DNA from: Desulfuromonadales bacterium C00003068
GTDB taxonomy: Bacteria; Desulfobacterota; Desulfuromonadia; Desulfuromonadales; Desulfuromonadaceae
Assembly: GCA_001751155.1 (NCBI GenBank)
Contig: MAXR01000030.1
Span: 1-8,663, forward strand
DNA: 8,663 nt
Reading direction: 5' to 3'
Both the position numbers and the translations under genes were made by a program. Below, one piece after another: positions 1 through 7,196 of the stretch. The number at the start of each line of letters is the position of its first letter. Position 1 is the first letter of the stretch. A model generated the notes under the pieces. That model was not told the origin of the DNA and ran no database searches. It worked only from the letters and a program-made list of their open reading frames with translations.

Positions 1-479
1 GGCAAATCCAGCAAAAAGAGCTGCCAGCCATGGTGCAAACGATCCTTGAAGAGACAGGTTGCCCGGCTCAGGCATTAGAACTGGAGATCACTGAGAGTTT
101 TTTGATGCAACAGCCGCAACAATCCATTGCGGTACTACAAAAGATTAAAGAGCTTGGCGTAGAACTGTCGATTGATGACTTTGGCACCGGACACTCATCC
201 CTCAACTATCTGAAGCGGTTCCCAATAAATCGGTTAAAAATCGACCGCTCATTTGTTGCTGACGTTCCTGAGGATGAAGAAGACAATGCTTTGGTAAAAG
301 CGATTATCGCCATCGGTAAAAGCCTGAACCTCAGCGTTATTGCCGAGGGGATTGAGACCTTAGATCAAAGCAACTTCTTAACCGAAAACGGCTGTCATGA
401 GGGGCAGGGGTATCTCTATAGTCGCCCTGTCGATGCCAACCAGATTGAATTATTGTTGAAAAATCAACAACGCAGTTAA
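1..479 (+). CDS. EAL-domain cyclic-di-GMP phosphodiesterase, C-terminal part (5' end outside window)
   Basis: The frame is open from the window edge (first whole codon at 3), so the gene starts upstream; an internal ATG at 30 is not the start. The visible 158 residues are most of an EAL domain, which hydrolyses c-di-GMP to pGpG in the cytoplasm. Visible motifs in order are ELEITES (26-32), the metal-binding DDFGTG (58-63), LKIDRSFV (78-85), VIAEGIET (112-119) and the GQGYLYSRP end motif (134-142). The acidic residues, the lysine and the terminal glutamine expected in active enzymes are all present, so it is probably catalytically competent. Such domains usually follow PAS, response-regulator or GGDEF domains, and which of these applies here cannot be seen. 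The protein ends shortly after the domain. A diguanylate cyclase follows 113 bp downstream. The EAL call is very sure; the full architecture is unknown. Confidence 0.95.
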   Translation, partial: QIQQKELPAMVQTILEETGCPAQALELEITESFLMQQPQQSIAVLQKIKELGVELSIDDFGTGHSSLNYLKRFPINRLKIDRSFVADVPEDEEDNALVKAIIAIGKSLNLSVIAEGIETLDQSNFLTENGCHEGQGYLYSRPVDANQIELLLKNQQRS

Positions 480-525
480 TCGGTTGCCACTACACCAACT
501 GAACCACTTAACAACATCCATTTAT

Positions 526-554
526 TTGCTTTATTCAATAAATCACAATATGCT
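526..554 (+). promoter_or_regulatory. possible sigma70-type promoter for the diguanylate cyclase
   Basis: TTGCTT (526-531) and TATGCT (549-554) are separated by 17 bases in the AT-rich gap before the cyclase. They match the -35 and -10 consensus at 3/6 and 4/6 positions. The transcript would begin about 30 bases before the start codon. The match is only moderate in an AT-rich stretch and could be chance. No terminator was seen after the EAL gene, so read-through from upstream is also possible. Confidence 0.3.
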
Positions 555-592
555 GAAGAAATTACTACCCCCAACACTCAAAGGGAACCACT

Positions 593-1864
593 TTGAATAA
601 AGCGATCAACAACGGTACAGCGCAAAGGTGTAGTTTAAAAAAATATGCACTGGTAACCATTGCACTGTGGAGCCTGGTCATTGCCCTGTCTATTTACGTC
701 AACCACCAATTGAACACCAAACACCTGCTGGATATTGGCAAAACCATTGCCCGCGCCTCCTTTGAAAAAGATATTTTATACCGGCGTTGGAATGCTGCTC
801 AAGGTGGTGTATATGCTCGGCAATCCGAAACGACTGCACCAAACCCCCATCTACATATCGCTGAACGAGATATCACCACTCCCCTTGGCAAGCAACTTAC
901 GATGATTAATCCCGCATACATGACTCGTCAGGCACATGAAATTGGCCGGTTAACAAATGGGATACAGGGACATATCACCAGCCTCAACCCTATTCGACAA
1001 GCAAATAAAGCCGACGTCTGGGAGAAACAAGCTCTGGAGCAATTTGAACTGGGAGTCGCAGAGGTTAGCTCCTTTGCCATGCTACATGGGAAAAAATATC
1101 TGCGCTTGATGCGCCCGTTAATCACCGAAAAAGGATGTTTAAAGTGTCACCAGCAGCAAGGCTATGTTCTCGGTCAAATTCGCGGTGGCATCAGCCAATC
1201 GGTACCGATGTCGTTACTTTCTACAACAATGGCGGGCAACCTCACGACAATATGGGTAAAGCACCTCATTTTATGGTTCATCGGCAGTGTCTTTATCTAC
1301 TTTACCTATTGTGCCCTATCACGCAAAACCCTCGCTTTAGCCGAGGCAAACAAAAAGCTAGAGGTGTTGGCGTTAACCGATGCGTTGACTAACTTATCCA
1401 ACCGCCGCCACGCCATGCAAATATTACAACTATTGTGGGATGAATCAATTGAACACAACACAGCGTTGGCTTGCATGATGATCGATGCTGACAATTTTAA
1501 ACAAATAAATGATACCTACGGGCACGATTCTGGCGATATAGTGCTACGCGAACTCGCTAACAAATTGCACGATACAGTACGCACCGACGATATTGTGTGC
1601 CGATTAGGTGGCGACGAATTTTTTATTATTTGCCCACACACCGACAAAGACGGGGCCAAGCACATTGCCAACCTAGTGCTCGATAATGTTTTAGCAATGA
1701 CAGTTAAGACTGGCGACGGTGCATGGCGGGGCAGCATTAGCATTGGTCTAGCGATAAAAACTGATTTAATCCACGACATTGACCAGTTAATCAAAATAGC
1801 AGACTTGGGTGTCTATGCGGCAAAAGAAGCTGGCAAGGGGTGCGTAAGAGTGGCAAACGATTAA
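593..1864 (+). CDS. membrane diguanylate cyclase with periplasmic DUF3365 (c-type heme motif) and GGDEF domain
   Basis: This 423-residue protein is predicted to make c-di-GMP from two GTP in response to a periplasmic signal. A basic N-terminus leads into a membrane segment (about 18-37). A periplasmic region (about 40-218) follows, ending in features of the DUF3365/Tll0287-like family: WEKQALEQFE, RPLITEKGCLKCH, then QGYVLGQIRGGIS. C182-x-x-C185-H186 is a covalent heme c motif. A second membrane segment (about 221-240) and a short linker lead to a GGDEF domain (about 260-423) with the DALTNLSNRR entry, D298, FKQIND (302-307), intact GGDEF (339-343) and an inhibitory-site RxxD (R330-D333) five residues before it. 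The cyclase therefore looks active and product-inhibited. The start is TTG, with AAGGG at 581-585 seven bases upstream. No ATG or GTG lies between an in-frame stop at 554 and the first membrane segment, so TTG is the only sensible start. Domain calls are firm; a redox, gas or ligand stimulus is inference. Confidence 0.93.
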   Translation: MNKAINNGTAQRCSLKKYALVTIALWSLVIALSIYVNHQLNTKHLLDIGKTIARASFEKDILYRRWNAAQGGVYARQSETTAPNPHLHIAERDITTPLGKQLTMINPAYMTRQAHEIGRLTNGIQGHITSLNPIRQANKADVWEKQALEQFELGVAEVSSFAMLHGKKYLRLMRPLITEKGCLKCHQQQGYVLGQIRGGISQSVPMSLLSTTMAGNLTTIWVKHLILWFIGSVFIYFTYCALSRKTLALAEANKKLEVLALTDALTNLSNRRHAMQILQLLWDESIEHNTALACMMIDADNFKQINDTYGHDSGDIVLRELANKLHDTVRTDDIVCRLGGDEFFIICPHTDKDGAKHIANLVLDNVLAMTVKTGDGAWRGSISIGLAIKTDLIHDIDQLIKIADLGVYAAKEAGKGCVRVAND

Positions 1865-1940
1865 TATCTTAACGACACCAGTCAATAAAGAATCGATAAC
1901 TTCTGCAAACAACAATTGGTTCAACTAAAAATAACCATGC

Positions 1941-1977
1941 AGTCCCTCATAGGCATCAAAAAGTTCTAAGAGGGGCT
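1941..1977 (+). other. weak inverted repeat downstream of the diguanylate cyclase
   Basis: AGTCCCTC (1941-1948) can pair with GAGGGGCT (1970-1977) as RNA through eight pairs, one of them G-U, leaving a 21-base loop. It lies about 76 bases after the cyclase stop and just before the next promoter. It could help end the upstream transcript, but there is no T-run after it and the loop is long. It may be meaningless. Confidence 0.2.
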
Positions 1978-1978
1978 C

Positions 1979-2007
1979 TATACAACGCCACCAAAACACG
2001 GTAGAAT
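1979..2007 (+). promoter_or_regulatory. sigma70-like promoter for the abiEi-like/pgpA/cinA operon
   Basis: TATACA (1979-1984) and TAGAAT (2002-2007) are separated by exactly 17 bases. The -10 matches TATAAT at 5/6 positions and the -35 matches TTGACA at 4/6. Transcription would begin near 2014, giving a leader of about 30 bases with a ribosome site close to the ATG. It is the best promoter-like pair in the window and sits where a new transcription unit is expected. Confidence 0.5.
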
Positions 2008-2044
2008 GCCCGTTTAGACCAATCTACTCTGCCCTGAGGTGGCT

Positions 2045-3133
2045 ATGGCACAACCAACTAGCGCTGAAAAAAAAATCATCCACGCCATCATTGCCGTATT
2101 AAAAGAGCGCCCCGGCCTCGATGCTGAATATATTATGAGCGGCCCCAGCCAAGAGGACTCACTATCGCCTATTTTCAGTGGTTCCCTGCGCCTATTTGGC
2201 GATTGGGGCAGTGTAACGTTGCCGATTTTTCTCGCCTGGCGCATTACTCCGCAACAGGCGCAGCTGCTCATTTTTCAACTGCAAGCATTTAAAGATCAAC
2301 ACCCATTACTGTTAGCAGACTACGTTCCCGAAAGTTTAGCGTCTCAACTGAGACAACATCAGCTCGATTATCTCGACACCATCGGTAATGGCGCAGTCTA
2401 CGCATCGCCGCTGTTCTATGAAGTGAGTGGCAAACGGAAAAAAACGCCAAAGTTACTGGCAAACCGCAGCCTGCAATCTTCTGGTTCCAAGATACTCTAT
2501 CAACTACTCAAAGATCATCAACTGTGCAATCAGCCCTATCGCACTATTTCTCAACGTGCAAAGGTTGCGTTGGGAGCTGTTGGACCCGTTATCAAAGAAT
2601 TACAGACTAAAAAACTACTCGTTAATGACACACAGAAACAGCGCCACGTCAGTCACCGCACTGCCCTGCGCAACCTATGGGAAACCGCCTATCTCGGTCA
2701 TTTAAGGCCAAAGCTTGAATTTGAGCGCTGTGCCCTGAGTGCCCCGTGGACGCTGGACAACCTACCGTCACTAATCAAACAACAACACCTTGAAGACCAA
2801 GTGATTATTGGTGGCGAACTCGCAGCTTCATTTTTTTGCGAAAACATTCGCCCCGAATCCGCGACATTGCACCTTGAAAAAGGTGCGGCGCTCAAGCTCA
2901 TGCTGCGCCTTCGCCTTACCCCCTGTGACGATGGTCCAATCACTATTATTCATCAATTTGCCCACAACAATGCCTTTGATCAACGCTCCCCAGAAGGGCT
3001 ACAACTTGCCGATCCACGCTTGGTGCGTTGCGAACTACTCTATGGTGAACAAGCGGAATTCGTCGCCATTGCTGGGGCCATCGAACAACTGTATCTGTTT
3101 ACTGAAGAACACGAAATTGATCGCTCCGTTTAA
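2045..3133 (+). CDS. solo AbiEi-type (type IV antitoxin-like) winged-helix protein
   Basis: This 362-residue protein resembles the AbiEi_2 family of transcriptional regulators, whose relatives are antitoxins of type IV toxin-antitoxin pairs. Family-like stretches are ADYVPESLASQLRQ (91-104) and LDYLDTIGNGAVY (107-119). A winged-helix segment (about 147-197) contains the NQPYRTISQ and VALGAVGPVIKEL helices. RPKLEFERC (221-229) and the GGELAA stretch (257-262) follow. The first 85 residues are an extra N-terminal region I cannot assign. GTG at 2039 also opens the frame, but ATG at 2045 has TGAGG (2035-2039) five bases upstream, while GTG would overlap that site; hence 2045. No AbiEii-type nucleotidyltransferase toxin is next to it: cyclase upstream, pgpA 12 bases downstream. 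It may be a DNA-binding regulator with no toxin role. Family assignment is from remembered motifs; function is unknown. Confidence 0.72.
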   Translation: MAQPTSAEKKIIHAIIAVLKERPGLDAEYIMSGPSQEDSLSPIFSGSLRLFGDWGSVTLPIFLAWRITPQQAQLLIFQLQAFKDQHPLLLADYVPESLASQLRQHQLDYLDTIGNGAVYASPLFYEVSGKRKKTPKLLANRSLQSSGSKILYQLLKDHQLCNQPYRTISQRAKVALGAVGPVIKELQTKKLLVNDTQKQRHVSHRTALRNLWETAYLGHLRPKLEFERCALSAPWTLDNLPSLIKQQHLEDQVIIGGELAASFFCENIRPESATLHLEKGAALKLMLRLRLTPCDDGPITIIHQFAHNNAFDQRSPEGLQLADPRLVRCELLYGEQAEFVAIAGAIEQLYLFTEEHEIDRSV

Positions 3134-3145
3134 CAAAGGACTTCC

Positions 3146-3607
3146 ATGAATAAAATCATTCTCTTTTTTGCCACCAATGCAGGCCTTGGCTATGCACCCG
3201 TGGCCTCCGGCACCTTTGGCACACTGATGGGGATCCCCCTTTTCTACTTCATGGCGCCATTAAGCCCTGAACTTTTCGCTCTCACATGGCTAGCGATTTT
3301 GCTGCTGTCATTCTGGAGTGCCAGCCACGCCGGTAAAATTTTCAAGGTGACCGATGACGGCCGCATTGTCATTGATGAGCTGATTGGCTACCTCACCACC
3401 ATCGCCTTTTTACCCTTTAATTGGCCGATAGCCATTGCCGGTTTTCTGCTGTTTCGTTTTTTTGACATTGTCAAAATTTGGCCTGCATCATGGTTTGATA
3501 CCAAAGTCAAAAACGGCTTTGGCGTAGTGATGGATGATGTCGTTGCTGGAATCTATGCCGCAATGTGCTTGCGCTTACTGATAAATTTTGCACCACAACT
3601 TTTTTAA
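3146..3607 (+). CDS. pgpA: phosphatidylglycerophosphatase A
   Basis: This inner-membrane enzyme removes the phosphate from phosphatidylglycerol phosphate, the last step in making phosphatidylglycerol. At 153 residues it has the usual family length. The signature elements are GLGYAPVASGTFGTL (13-27), DDGRIVIDELIG with acidic pair D77-E78 (70-81), FRFFDIVKIWPASWFD (103-118) and GFGVVMDDVVAG with D130-D131 (124-135). These conserved acidic residues form the expected metal site. Hydrophobic segments lie at about 27-37, 43-58, 82-105 and 132-148, fitting a small integral membrane protein. AAAGGA (3135-3140) lies five bases before the ATG. It sits 12 bases after the AbiEi-like gene and 20 bases before cinA, so the three are probably cotranscribed. 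E. coli has three redundant PGP phosphatases; whether others exist here is not visible. Confidence 0.95.
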   Translation: MNKIILFFATNAGLGYAPVASGTFGTLMGIPLFYFMAPLSPELFALTWLAILLLSFWSASHAGKIFKVTDDGRIVIDELIGYLTTIAFLPFNWPIAIAGFLLFRFFDIVKIWPASWFDTKVKNGFGVVMDDVVAGIYAAMCLRLLINFAPQLF

Positions 3608-3627
3608 CCGTAACAATGAGGCCAGCA

Positions 3628-4845
3628 ATGAAACTTGCAATTGTGACCATTGGCGATGAACTCCTCAATGGCGATGTCATCGACACCAACACTGCTGACA
3701 TTGCTCAAGCACTACGTTGTGCAGGTTATGAAGTGGATCAAGCCTTAACCCTTAAAGACGCGCCACAGCAGATAGCCGCCACCCTCCAACACCTCAACAA
3801 AAACAAGACCATTGCCATCGTCTGTGGTGGTCTCGGCCCGACCCGCGACGACGTAACCGCGCGCGCTGCGGCCCAAGCCTACCACCTAACCTTAGCTCTC
3901 AACGATACCGCCCTCGACCAGATCAAAGATTTTTTCCAACGTTCGGGTCGCACCATTCCAGCAGGCAATGAAAAACAAGCCCTTATTCCCCACAAGGCAC
4001 AAGTGATGGAAAATCGATGTGGCACGGCTCCCGGCTTTATCATCAGCCACAACAACTGCCTTGCTTTTTTTATGCCTGGGGTTCCCCATGAGATGGGCGA
4101 AATGCTCCAACGCAATGTCATTCCAGCCCTGCAACAGCTGCTCAAACCAACACTATATTGCGCTGAACGGGTGCTTAAAGTATTCGGCCTGCCTGAAAAC
4201 AGCATAGAGCGTGAACTGCCCGCCAACCTTTTCCCAGCCGAAGTCTCACTGTCATTTCGGCTTGAGTTCCCATTGGTATTGGTCAAGTTAAACGCGCAGG
4301 GCCACGACGAAACCCTGCTTGATCAAGCGGAGCAACTGGTCCGACAAAAACTTGGCCAACACGTTGTCGCCCACGGCAATGAAAGCCTAGCCGAAGTTGT
4401 CGCTAAAAAGCTCATCAACGCTGAAAAGAACCTCGCCCTTGCTGAGTCGTGTACGGGTGGGCTGATTGCAAAATTACTCACTGATTGCGCAGGCAGCTCG
4501 GCTTTTTTTGAACGCGGAGCGGTAACCTACGCCAATTCAGCCAAACATGACATGCTAGGGGTCTCTGAACAATTATTACTCGACAAAGGTGCCGTAAGTG
4601 CAGAATGTGCTCAGGCAATGGCCAACGGCATTCGTCTGCGAGCTAAAACAAACTTTGGCCTCGCGGTGACTGGCATTGCTGGCCCCGGCGGCGGCACCGT
4701 TGAAAAGCCCTGCGGAACCGTCTTTATTGCCTTGGCAACGTATCAAGGAACTGAGATTCGCGAGTGCCATTTTAGTGGCGACCGCACGCAAGTCCGAATT
4801 AAAACAGCCTATACCGCTCTTGACTGGCTGCTGCGCAGCCTATAA
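3628..4845 (+). CDS. cinA: CinA: MoaB-like/pyrophosphatase domain fused to nicotinamide-nucleotide amidase
   Basis: This 405-residue two-domain CinA is the usual full-length form. The N-terminal molybdopterin-binding-like domain (about 1-170), associated with ADP-ribose pyrophosphatase activity, shows IGDELLNGDVIDTN (8-21), GGLGPTRDD (67-75) and MPGVPHEM (149-156). A linker domain (about 175-245) follows. The C-terminal PncC domain (about 255-405) has AESCTGG (272-278), GAVTYANSAKHDMLGV (297-312), GAVSAECAQAMANG (321-334) and TGIAGPGGG (348-356). PncC enzymes deamidate NMN in pyridine-nucleotide recycling. In naturally competent bacteria cinA is competence-induced and linked to RecA; here it lies directly before recA. 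The frame is open back to an ATG at 3565 inside pgpA, and ATG at 3616 is also possible. ATG 3628 is chosen because GAGG (3618-3621) lies six bases before it and MKLAIVTIGDE is the normal family start. Confidence 0.95.
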   Translation: MKLAIVTIGDELLNGDVIDTNTADIAQALRCAGYEVDQALTLKDAPQQIAATLQHLNKNKTIAIVCGGLGPTRDDVTARAAAQAYHLTLALNDTALDQIKDFFQRSGRTIPAGNEKQALIPHKAQVMENRCGTAPGFIISHNNCLAFFMPGVPHEMGEMLQRNVIPALQQLLKPTLYCAERVLKVFGLPENSIERELPANLFPAEVSLSFRLEFPLVLVKLNAQGHDETLLDQAEQLVRQKLGQHVVAHGNESLAEVVAKKLINAEKNLALAESCTGGLIAKLLTDCAGSSAFFERGAVTYANSAKHDMLGVSEQLLLDKGAVSAECAQAMANGIRLRAKTNFGLAVTGIAGPGGGTVEKPCGTVFIALATYQGTEIRECHFSGDRTQVRIKTAYTALDWLLRSL

Positions 4846-4848
4846 AGA

Positions 4849-4875
4849 CTAGGAGGCTGTCGGACAGCCTCCTAG
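4849..4875 (+). terminator. perfect 12-bp hairpin after cinA (possible terminator or regulatory stem-loop)
   Basis: CTAGGAGGCTGT (4849-4860) and ACAGCCTCCTAG (4864-4875) are exact reverse complements around a CGG loop. The stem begins three bases after the cinA stop, where a terminator would be expected. It lacks the run of T that intrinsic terminators normally have (the next bases are CGATCGAATG), so it may instead block 3' exonuclease decay or act with Rho. Its form also suits a dispersed intergenic repeat, which one window cannot test. Confidence 0.55.
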
Positions 4876-4895
4876 CGATCGAATGTAAGAAAGTA

Positions 4896-4925
4896 TTGAA
4901 TTAATCGCACTTTTCATGCTATCGA
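4896..4925 (+). promoter_or_regulatory. tentative recA promoter
   Basis: TTGAAT (4896-4901) resembles a -35 (4/6), and TATCGA (4920-4925) is a poor -10 (3/6) 18 bases further on. A 7-base inverted repeat, TTAATCG (4901-4907) and CGATTAA (4923-4929), overlaps both elements and could be an operator or chance in AT-rich DNA. recA needs a promoter in this gap if the upstream hairpin ends the cinA transcript, but I cannot place it firmly. Confidence 0.25.
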
Positions 4926-4983
4926 TTAACGTTTAAGAAAAACAATAAAACACCTCACCATTTTAACAACAAAGAAACAACGC

Positions 4984-5000
4984 TTAACCTGGCGAGTTAA
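4984..5000 (+). promoter_or_regulatory. palindrome TTAAC-N7-GTTAA before recA (candidate operator)
   Basis: TTAAC (4984-4988) and GTTAA (4996-5000) form an exact dyad around seven bases, 32-48 bases before the recA start. The spacing suits a dimeric repressor site. It does not match CTG-N10-CAG (gammaproteobacterial LexA), GAAC-N4-GTTC (Bacillus type) or the GGTT-type LexA site known in Geobacter. The arms are short, so chance is possible. Confidence 0.25.
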
Positions 5001-5031
5001 TCCATTATTTCTCATAGGAGAACGCATACAC

Positions 5032-6054
5032 ATGGCGACAGATAACCGCAAACAAGCACTTGACTTAGCAATGGGGCAGATCGAAAAACAGTTTGGCAAA
5101 GGCAGTATCATGCGCTTGGGTGAAGACAATATCATGCGCGATATCTCCACCATCCCAACTGGCTCCCTTGGCTTAGATGTCGCCCTCGGTATAGGTGGCG
5201 TTCCACGCGGACGAATTGTTGAGATCTACGGCCCAGAATCATCAGGTAAAACAACGCTCGCCCTGCACATTATCGCTGAAGCACAAAAGCAAGGTGGTAT
5301 TGCCGCCTTTGTCGATGCTGAACATGCCCTCGACATGACCTACGGGCGTAAACTCGGCGTTAACGCCGACGATCTCCTCGTCTCGCAACCCGACACCGGC
5401 GAGCAAGCTCTGGAGATTGTTGAAGTCCTTGTCCGCAGTGGCGCGATTGACGTACTCGTCGTCGACTCCGTGGCCGCGCTGGTTCCCCGTGCTGAGATCG
5501 AAGGGGAGATGGGCGATTCGCACATGGGCCTACAAGCACGATTGATGTCGCAAGCGTTACGCAAGCTCACTGGAACTATTAGCAAATCGAACTGCTGCGT
5601 TATTTTCATCAACCAAATTCGGATGAAAATTGGGGTGATGTTTGGCAACCCTGAAACCACAACAGGTGGTAACGCCCTCAAATTTTACGCCTCAGTACGG
5701 ATGGATATTCGTAAAATTGCCACCCTCAAACAGGGGCAAGATGTGATCGGCAACCGCACTCGTGTCAAAGTGGTTAAAAACAAAACCGCTCCGCCATTTA
5801 AAGAAGCGGAATTTGACATCATGTTTGGTGAAGGGATCTCAAAAGTGGGTGAACTGGTTGACCTCGGTGTTGCCAACGACATTGTCACCAAAGCTGGTGC
5901 ATGGTTTTCTTGCGGCGATGAGCGCATTGGTCAGGGTCGAGAGAATTCAAAACAATACCTGAAAGAGCATCCTGAACTGGCTAATCGCATTGAAGAACAA
6001 GTTCTCGAGCTGTACGGTCTCTCTGATATTGATGAACCTGAAACTCAGGAGTAA
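5032..6054 (+). CDS. recA: RecA recombinase
   Basis: This cytoplasmic ATP-dependent recombinase forms filaments on single-stranded DNA, drives strand exchange and triggers LexA self-cleavage where that system exists. It is full length at 340 residues. Visible are Walker A GPESSGKT (67-74), catalytic E97 in DAEHALD (95-101), Walker B VLVVDS (141-146), loop L1 [14 protein letters not shown] (157-170), the [21 protein letters not shown] run through L2 (193-213) and an acidic C-tail (332-340). The residues [10 protein letters not shown] (180-189) are the form I associate with Desulfuromonadia. ATG 5032 gives the usual [11 protein letters not shown] start. AGGAG (5016-5020) is eleven bases away, somewhat long. 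pilT starts six bases after the stop, so recA heads a pilT-recX-alaS operon. No canonical LexA box is found in the 186-bp upstream gap. Confidence 0.99.
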   Translation: MATDNRKQALDLAMGQIEKQFGKGSIMRLGEDNIMRDISTIPTGSLGLDVALGIGGVPRGRIVEIYGPESSGKTTLALHIIAEAQKQGGIAAFVDAEHALDMTYGRKLGVNADDLLVSQPDTGEQALEIVEVLVRSGAIDVLVVDSVAALVPRAEIEGEMGDSHMGLQARLMSQALRKLTGTISKSNCCVIFINQIRMKIGVMFGNPETTTGGNALKFYASVRMDIRKIATLKQGQDVIGNRTRVKVVKNKTAPPFKEAEFDIMFGEGISKVGELVDLGVANDIVTKAGAWFSCGDERIGQGRENSKQYLKEHPELANRIEEQVLELYGLSDIDEPETQE

Positions 6055-6060
6055 TCGCAT

Positions 6061-7194
6061 ATGGAACTCAACGACATCCTCGGTATGGCGATCAAGGCGA
6101 ACGCATCAGATATACACCTTAAGGTGGGACTACCACCAGTGTATCGAATTGATGGAGCATTACGCCCGCTACCTAATGCACCACGCTTAACACCAGAAGA
6201 TATTCGCAAAATAGCCTATGCGATGATGAGTGAGCAGCAACGTGAACGCTTTGAGCGCTCCAACGAACTGGACCTCGCTTATGGGGTTGCCGGGATGGGC
6301 CGTTTTCGTGTCAACATGTTTACCCAACGTGGCTCAATCTCGATGATTCTGCGCACCATACCTTTTAACGTGCAAACCCTTGAAGAGTTAAAGATGCCCG
6401 CTATCATCAAAAAGCTCACCCAAGAGCAGCGCGGCTTAATTCTCGTTACCGGAACCACGGGCTCGGGTAAGTCGACCACGTTAGCCAGTATGATTGATAG
6501 TATTAATGCCAACCGTACCGCTCACGTGATCACCATTGAGGACCCTATCGAGTTTTTACATCGTGACAAAAAAAGCATCATCAATCAGCGTGAAGTGGGT
6601 GTCGATACTGAGACTTTTGCTGGTGCCTTAAAATCCGCCTTACGGCAGGATCCTGATGTCATTCTTGTCGGTGAGATGAGAGATTTTGAAACGATTGAAA
6701 CCGCTTTAACGGCAGCCGAAACGGGCCACTTGGTTCTTTCGACCCTCCACACCATTGATGCTCAAGAGAGTATCAACCGGATTGTCGGTGCTTTTCCACC
6801 CTTTCAACAACGACAAATTCGGCTACAATTGGCATCGATCCTCAAAGGTGTAGTGTCGCAGCGCCTTGTCCCCTGCGCCGATGGCAAGGGGCGAGTTCCT
6901 GCTGTTGAAGTGATGGTTTCCACCGCTCGCGTGCGCGAGTTGATTGACGATAAAGAGAAAACAAAAATGCTGCGTGACACCATTCAGCAAGGCTACGATA
7001 CGTACGGTATGCAGACCTTTGACCAATCGTTAATGGGCTTACTTAAAGATGACCTCATCACCTTTGATGAAGCGCTTCGCCAAAGTTCTAACCCCGATGA
7101 TTTCAGGCTCAAGATGTCAGGGATCTCATCGTCTTCTGACCTCAGCTGGGATCAGTTCGGTGCCAATGACGAACAAGGGGATGAAAACAACTAA
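6061..7194 (+). CDS. pilT: PilT-family type IV pilus retraction ATPase
   Basis: This is a hexameric cytoplasmic ATPase at the pilus base that depolymerises pilin, powering twitching and, in competent species, DNA uptake. At 377 residues it is slightly longer than the usual 345-370. The N-terminal PAS-like part has ASDIHLKVGLPP (15-26). The ATPase core has Walker A GTTGSGKST (131-139), the Asp box ITIEDPIEFLH (157-167), Walker B DVILVGEMRD with catalytic E205 (199-208) and the His box GHLVLSTLHT (222-231). RIVGAFPPFQQ (240-250) and LQLASILKGVVSQRL (255-269) follow, as in PilT proteins. The last 25 or so residues form a Ser/Asp/Asn-rich tail. CAGGAG (6046-6051), inside the end of recA, lies nine bases before ATG. 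No pilus assembly genes are in the window. Organisms of this group often carry several pilT copies, so this may be one paralogue; pilT versus pilU cannot be fully settled. Confidence 0.94.
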   Translation: MELNDILGMAIKANASDIHLKVGLPPVYRIDGALRPLPNAPRLTPEDIRKIAYAMMSEQQRERFERSNELDLAYGVAGMGRFRVNMFTQRGSISMILRTIPFNVQTLEELKMPAIIKKLTQEQRGLILVTGTTGSGKSTTLASMIDSINANRTAHVITIEDPIEFLHRDKKSIINQREVGVDTETFAGALKSALRQDPDVILVGEMRDFETIETALTAAETGHLVLSTLHTIDAQESINRIVGAFPPFQQRQIRLQLASILKGVVSQRLVPCADGKGRVPAVEVMVSTARVRELIDDKEKTKMLRDTIQQGYDTYGMQTFDQSLMGLLKDDLITFDEALRQSSNPDDFRLKMSGISSSSDLSWDQFGANDEQGDENN

Positions 7195-7196
7195 TC

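Noticed and set aside
1865..2044. Possible small gene or RNA in the gap after the diguanylate cyclase
   Set aside because: No open frame with a ribosome site or strong structure is seen; the gap holds only a weak inverted repeat and a promoter-like pair.
3565..3627. Longer cinA start giving 21 extra residues overlapping the end of pgpA
   Set aside because: The extra residues resemble no CinA start, while ATG 3628 has GAGG six bases upstream and begins with the standard MKLAIVTIGDE.
5242..5681. Minus-strand open frames inside recA, and similar frames opposite cinA, pilT and alaS
   Set aside because: They lie wholly inside strongly conserved genes, have no recognisable domains and look like by-products of codon use on the other strand.
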